DNA from: Arcicella lustrica
GTDB lineage: Bacteria; Bacteroidota; Bacteroidia; Cytophagales; Spirosomataceae
Length of the DNA: 64,000 bases
Direction: 5' to 3'
Assembly: GCF_034930985.1 (NCBI RefSeq)
Contig: NZ_JAYGIM010000003.1
Location: 248,001 to 312,000, forward strand
Shown here: positions 62,601 to 64,000 of the stretch, one piece after another
Layout: every line of letters starts with the position of its first letter
Position numbering within the stretch: the first letter of the stretch is position 1
Notes under the pieces: model-generated
Database searches by the model: none
Told to the model about the DNA's origin: nothing
What the model saw: only the letters and a program-made list of their open reading frames with translations
Program-made: the position numbers and the translations under genes

Positions 62601-62825
62601 CGTGAAGTATCATTCGGTTATAAGTTACCAACAGCTTTAGTGAAAAAATTAGGTTTCCAATCAGCAAAAATTTCAGCAGTAGGGCGTAACGTCTTGATGA
62701 TATTCAAAAATCATCCTCACCAAGACCCAGAAATTGATGCAAATGGTGGTAACAGACAAGGCTTTGGTTACGGAGAGTTACCTTCAACTAGAAGTATTGG
62801 AGCCAACTTATCATTCAGCTTCTAA
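59646..62825 (+). CDS. SusC/RagA-family TonB-linked outer membrane protein
   Basis: A 1059-residue outer-membrane receptor: signal peptide ending in FSQ, a carboxypeptidase-regulatory-like domain (about 22-100, 'VTGTVTSAEDGTAMPGVTILIKGT'), the TonB plug (about 110-235, 'VVVTALGVQRDKKALGFS', 'IRGSSSVSGNNQPLVVIDGVP', 'LYGSRAANGVILITTK') and a 22-strand barrel ending in Phe-Ser-Phe. With its SusD partner it imports oligomeric nutrients. The substrate cannot be told; no glycoside hydrolase or peptidase is visible in the window. Confidence 0.96.
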   Translation: MNKILLFLWGILLVSSTAFSQKQTVTGTVTSAEDGTAMPGVTILIKGTTSGTNTSSEGKFSIACQPKDILVFTFVGMTPYEVPVGSQSSISVKMKPDVMQLSEVVVTALGVQRDKKALGFSQQQLKGESVVEARSTNLANGLSGKIAGFRVNTSSGPGAAATIQIRGSSSVSGNNQPLVVIDGVPIQQSFDKQFGSGLSEVNPDNIKDIAVLKGPNAAALYGSRAANGVILITTKNGAGTKGIGVEVNSNFVADRPFISPNFQNTYGGGNGYRTWYSDGWSGSITDANQIAQYRAAYGPNAPLSGTDGTDESWGAPMDGRLVRQWWTGTDVAPLTPQPNNYQEFWQTGTAFTNNVAISGANDKGNFRLSVGHLDQKGIMYYNDFHRNNFKFNSGYNFTNKFNITLSAEYVKSWADNRSYASGQEFIWSHRSVSWAQLRDWESYTSTHIQRAVAGRLPDNDPPNWQHTFFTNPYYIQQKLPSSNDKDRLVGNIALNYKILPSLSVMLRTGTDVWSDTRINIVNFERVRNGNRTPGRFSEEVLRRQETNTDAILTYNGNVNKDISITAQAGGIVRSNYYKRNYIYVGELVIDGLYNAGNAVPSQNTIASTITKSEVQSAFGSVNLGFKNAIFLDLTARNDWSSTLPAGNRSYFYPSASLSAVFTDLIDGIKGDVLSFGKARFSLAQVGNDADPYQLAQTYRAGTSWNGATPEFAENTTISNSTLKPEITTGLEAGLDLRLFKGKVNLDLTYYEQKTKNQILGVEISKATGYNTRILNAGQISNSGIEVTLSGTPLKLSNGFSWDVSFNFSRNRNKVVELAEGLTTYVLNERRGLTSEARVGQPYGTLYGYGFERAPDGQLIMVNGLPQLSTTQKILGNIQPDWIGGFTNSFSYKNFSLSTLIDVRMGGSIFDEGTANARWTGQYAETAVGREEGVIGSGVKVVSTNSDGTKVYAPNDVIVSANQYYGYNNPRRYHEAAIFDGSFVKLREVSFGYKLPTALVKKLGFQSAKISAVGRNVLMIFKNHPHQDPEIDANGGNRQGFGYGELPSTRSIGANLSFSF

Positions 62826-62909
62826 ACAACAAAGTAGATTAACTCAATCATTGTGAGGACTAGTAAAGCAAAACGAAAACTCACATTCATTTAAAAAGAT
62901 TTTTATAAC

Positions 62910-64000
62910 ATGAGAAAATATAGCAAAATATACCTTCTGGCTACCAGCATTATTTTAGCGGCAGGGTCTTGTACTAGTACTTTCGATAAAATGAATGTTG
63001 ACCCGAACAATCCGTCGTCGATTACGCCACAATTCCTTTTACCAACTGGTATTGAAAGTTCCATCGACCGCTACTGGGGACATCGTACCCGTTTTGAAAG
63101 AATCAATCTTGACGGTGCAGCACTTTGGATTCAACATTTAACCAGAAATATTTACTCAAACGAAGGGGATAACTACGGTATCTCACAAGCACTGCCACTA
63201 AATAACTGGAAAGGTTTTTTCAACGATGCACAATCGAACTTCAATAGAATCATCGCTATTTCTGGAGAAAAAGGAACTACTCCTAACGCAAACTACGAAG
63301 GCATTGCCTTAGTAATGCGTACTTGGAACTTCTCTTTATTAACAGATATGTGGGGAGCAATTCCATATTCTGAAGCCTTAAAAGGAACAGCAGAAGCCCC
63401 AATCTATACGCCTGCTTATGATTCAATGGAGAAAGTATATGCAGGAATGCTTGAAGACTTGAAAGTAGCCAATGAAAAGTTGAGCGTTGCTGGTCCTGCG
63501 GTTTCTGGAGACATTCTTTACAGCGGCAATATTTTAAAATGGAAAAAATTTGCCAACTCTTTGCGTTTGCGTCTTGCTAACCGTCAAGCTGCTAAAAAAC
63601 CAGCTGAGTCAAGAGCAATTATGCGTGAAATTCTAGCTGACCCAGTAAAGTACCCAATCTTCACCAGTAATGATGATAATGCTTCGCTAAAATGTACTAC
63701 GATTTTACCAAGTAATAACGAGTGGAATCAAGTATTGATTCAAGACGGTAGAACCGACTGGAATTTAAGTAAAACATTGGTTGATAAAATGAACGGAGTA
63801 AGCGATGCCAGAATCAAAATTTTTGGAAATCCAAACAAAGTAGGTAAATATGAAGGTCATGCCAACGGTTTACCAGATGCTATCGCTACAACTTACTTAG
63901 AAAGCAGTTCAACAATTGGTAGTTTCTTTACTGCCGCAGCGGCACCAGAAGTAGTGATGACTTATGCAGAACTCCAATTTATTTTAGCTGAAGCAAGTAT
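62910..64000 (+). CDS. SusD/RagB-family lipoprotein, partial (cut by window edge)
   Basis: From the ATG at 62910 the frame stays open to the window end (363 codons seen). A lipoprotein signal with lipobox near 'AAGSC' anchors it outside the cell on the outer membrane. 'FDKMNVDPNNPSSITPQFLLP', 'TDMWGAIPYSEALKG' and 'SGNILKWKKFANSLRLRLANR' are typical of the SusD-like_2 group. It forms the lid over the SusC barrel and binds the ligand. It lies 84 bases after the SusC gene. Confidence 0.93.
   Translation, partial: MRKYSKIYLLATSIILAAGSCTSTFDKMNVDPNNPSSITPQFLLPTGIESSIDRYWGHRTRFERINLDGAALWIQHLTRNIYSNEGDNYGISQALPLNNWKGFFNDAQSNFNRIIAISGEKGTTPNANYEGIALVMRTWNFSLLTDMWGAIPYSEALKGTAEAPIYTPAYDSMEKVYAGMLEDLKVANEKLSVAGPAVSGDILYSGNILKWKKFANSLRLRLANRQAAKKPAESRAIMREILADPVKYPIFTSNDDNASLKCTTILPSNNEWNQVLIQDGRTDWNLSKTLVDKMNGVSDARIKIFGNPNKVGKYEGHANGLPDAIATTYLESSSTIGSFFTAAAAPEVVMTYAELQFILAEAS

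Noticed and set aside
1..64000. tRNA, rRNA or tmRNA genes
   Set aside because: I found no cloverleaf-like or rRNA-like segment by reading; a dedicated search could still find one in the larger gaps.

Overview
The window is a 64 kb stretch of ordinary AT-rich bacterial chromosome, densely coded on both strands. I see no rRNA, tRNA, insertion sequence, prophage or CRISPR array. It points to Bacteroidota, most likely a member of the order Cytophagales. The supports are a SusC/SusD pair at the right edge, TAnnTTTG promoter elements instead of the usual -10 box, LytS/LytTR-type signalling genes, an MG2/TonB-plug fusion, an ATP synthase subunit a with a long exported N-terminal extension, and weak Shine-Dalgarno signals. 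The order is an inference; no marker in the window fixes genus or species.

Layout. Positions 1-9 kb hold stand-alone housekeeping and hypothetical genes: a beta-barrel-like protein cut by the edge, a TPR protein, a Nif3/zinc-ribbon pair, a GIN-domain lipoprotein, a zeta-like kinase overlapping a 51-residue gene, a NUDIX hydrolase, an atypical SDR, a methyltransferase and a DUF547 lipoprotein. Positions 9-11 kb are a repeat-rich accessory pocket: degenerate ~60 bp repeats around an orphan gene, a ten-copy 42 bp tandem array and an orphan secreted protein. Positions 11-19 kb carry a DASH cryptochrome, a lemA-TPM-TPM cluster, gmhA, a large AsmA-like protein and a DUF1905 protein, with intergenic gaps filled by inverted simple-sequence repeats. 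Positions 19-27 kb hold gyrB, purH, a Ddl-like ligase with an extra half domain, and the mrp-nifU Fe-S pair.

Positions 27-31 kb hold a signalling module: two overlapping LytS-type kinases with complementary defects, a LytTR response regulator, then uridine kinase and a second 42 bp array. Positions 31-37 kb contain an NTF2-like secreted protein, a gamma-carbonic anhydrase, and a periplasmic pair: a DUF1080/PA14 protein and a beta-propeller protein with a C-terminal cytochrome c domain. Positions 37-41 kb hold a Panacea-domain protein overlapping a small membrane protein (candidate toxin-antitoxin pair), a methyltransferase, a membrane-anchored coiled-coil protein and a short primase. Positions 41-44 kb carry a partial ATP synthase operon (atpI-like, B, E, F, H).

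Positions 44-53 kb hold the MG2/plug protein and the conserved cluster DUF177-rpmF-plsX-fabH-efp-accB-accC, which joins ribosome assembly, elongation factor P and the start of fatty-acid synthesis. Positions 53-64 kb hold a PAP2 phosphatase, metX with a small gene under an S-box (SAM-I) riboswitch, nadB, a nucleoside transporter, a YfiT-like DinB protein, and the SusC/SusD pair running off the right edge.

The signals most worth following are the split-kinase pair, the two 42 bp palindrome-bearing arrays in matching orientation relative to their upstream genes, the two overlapping toxin/antitoxin-like pairs, and the riboswitch-controlled 85-residue gene ahead of metX.
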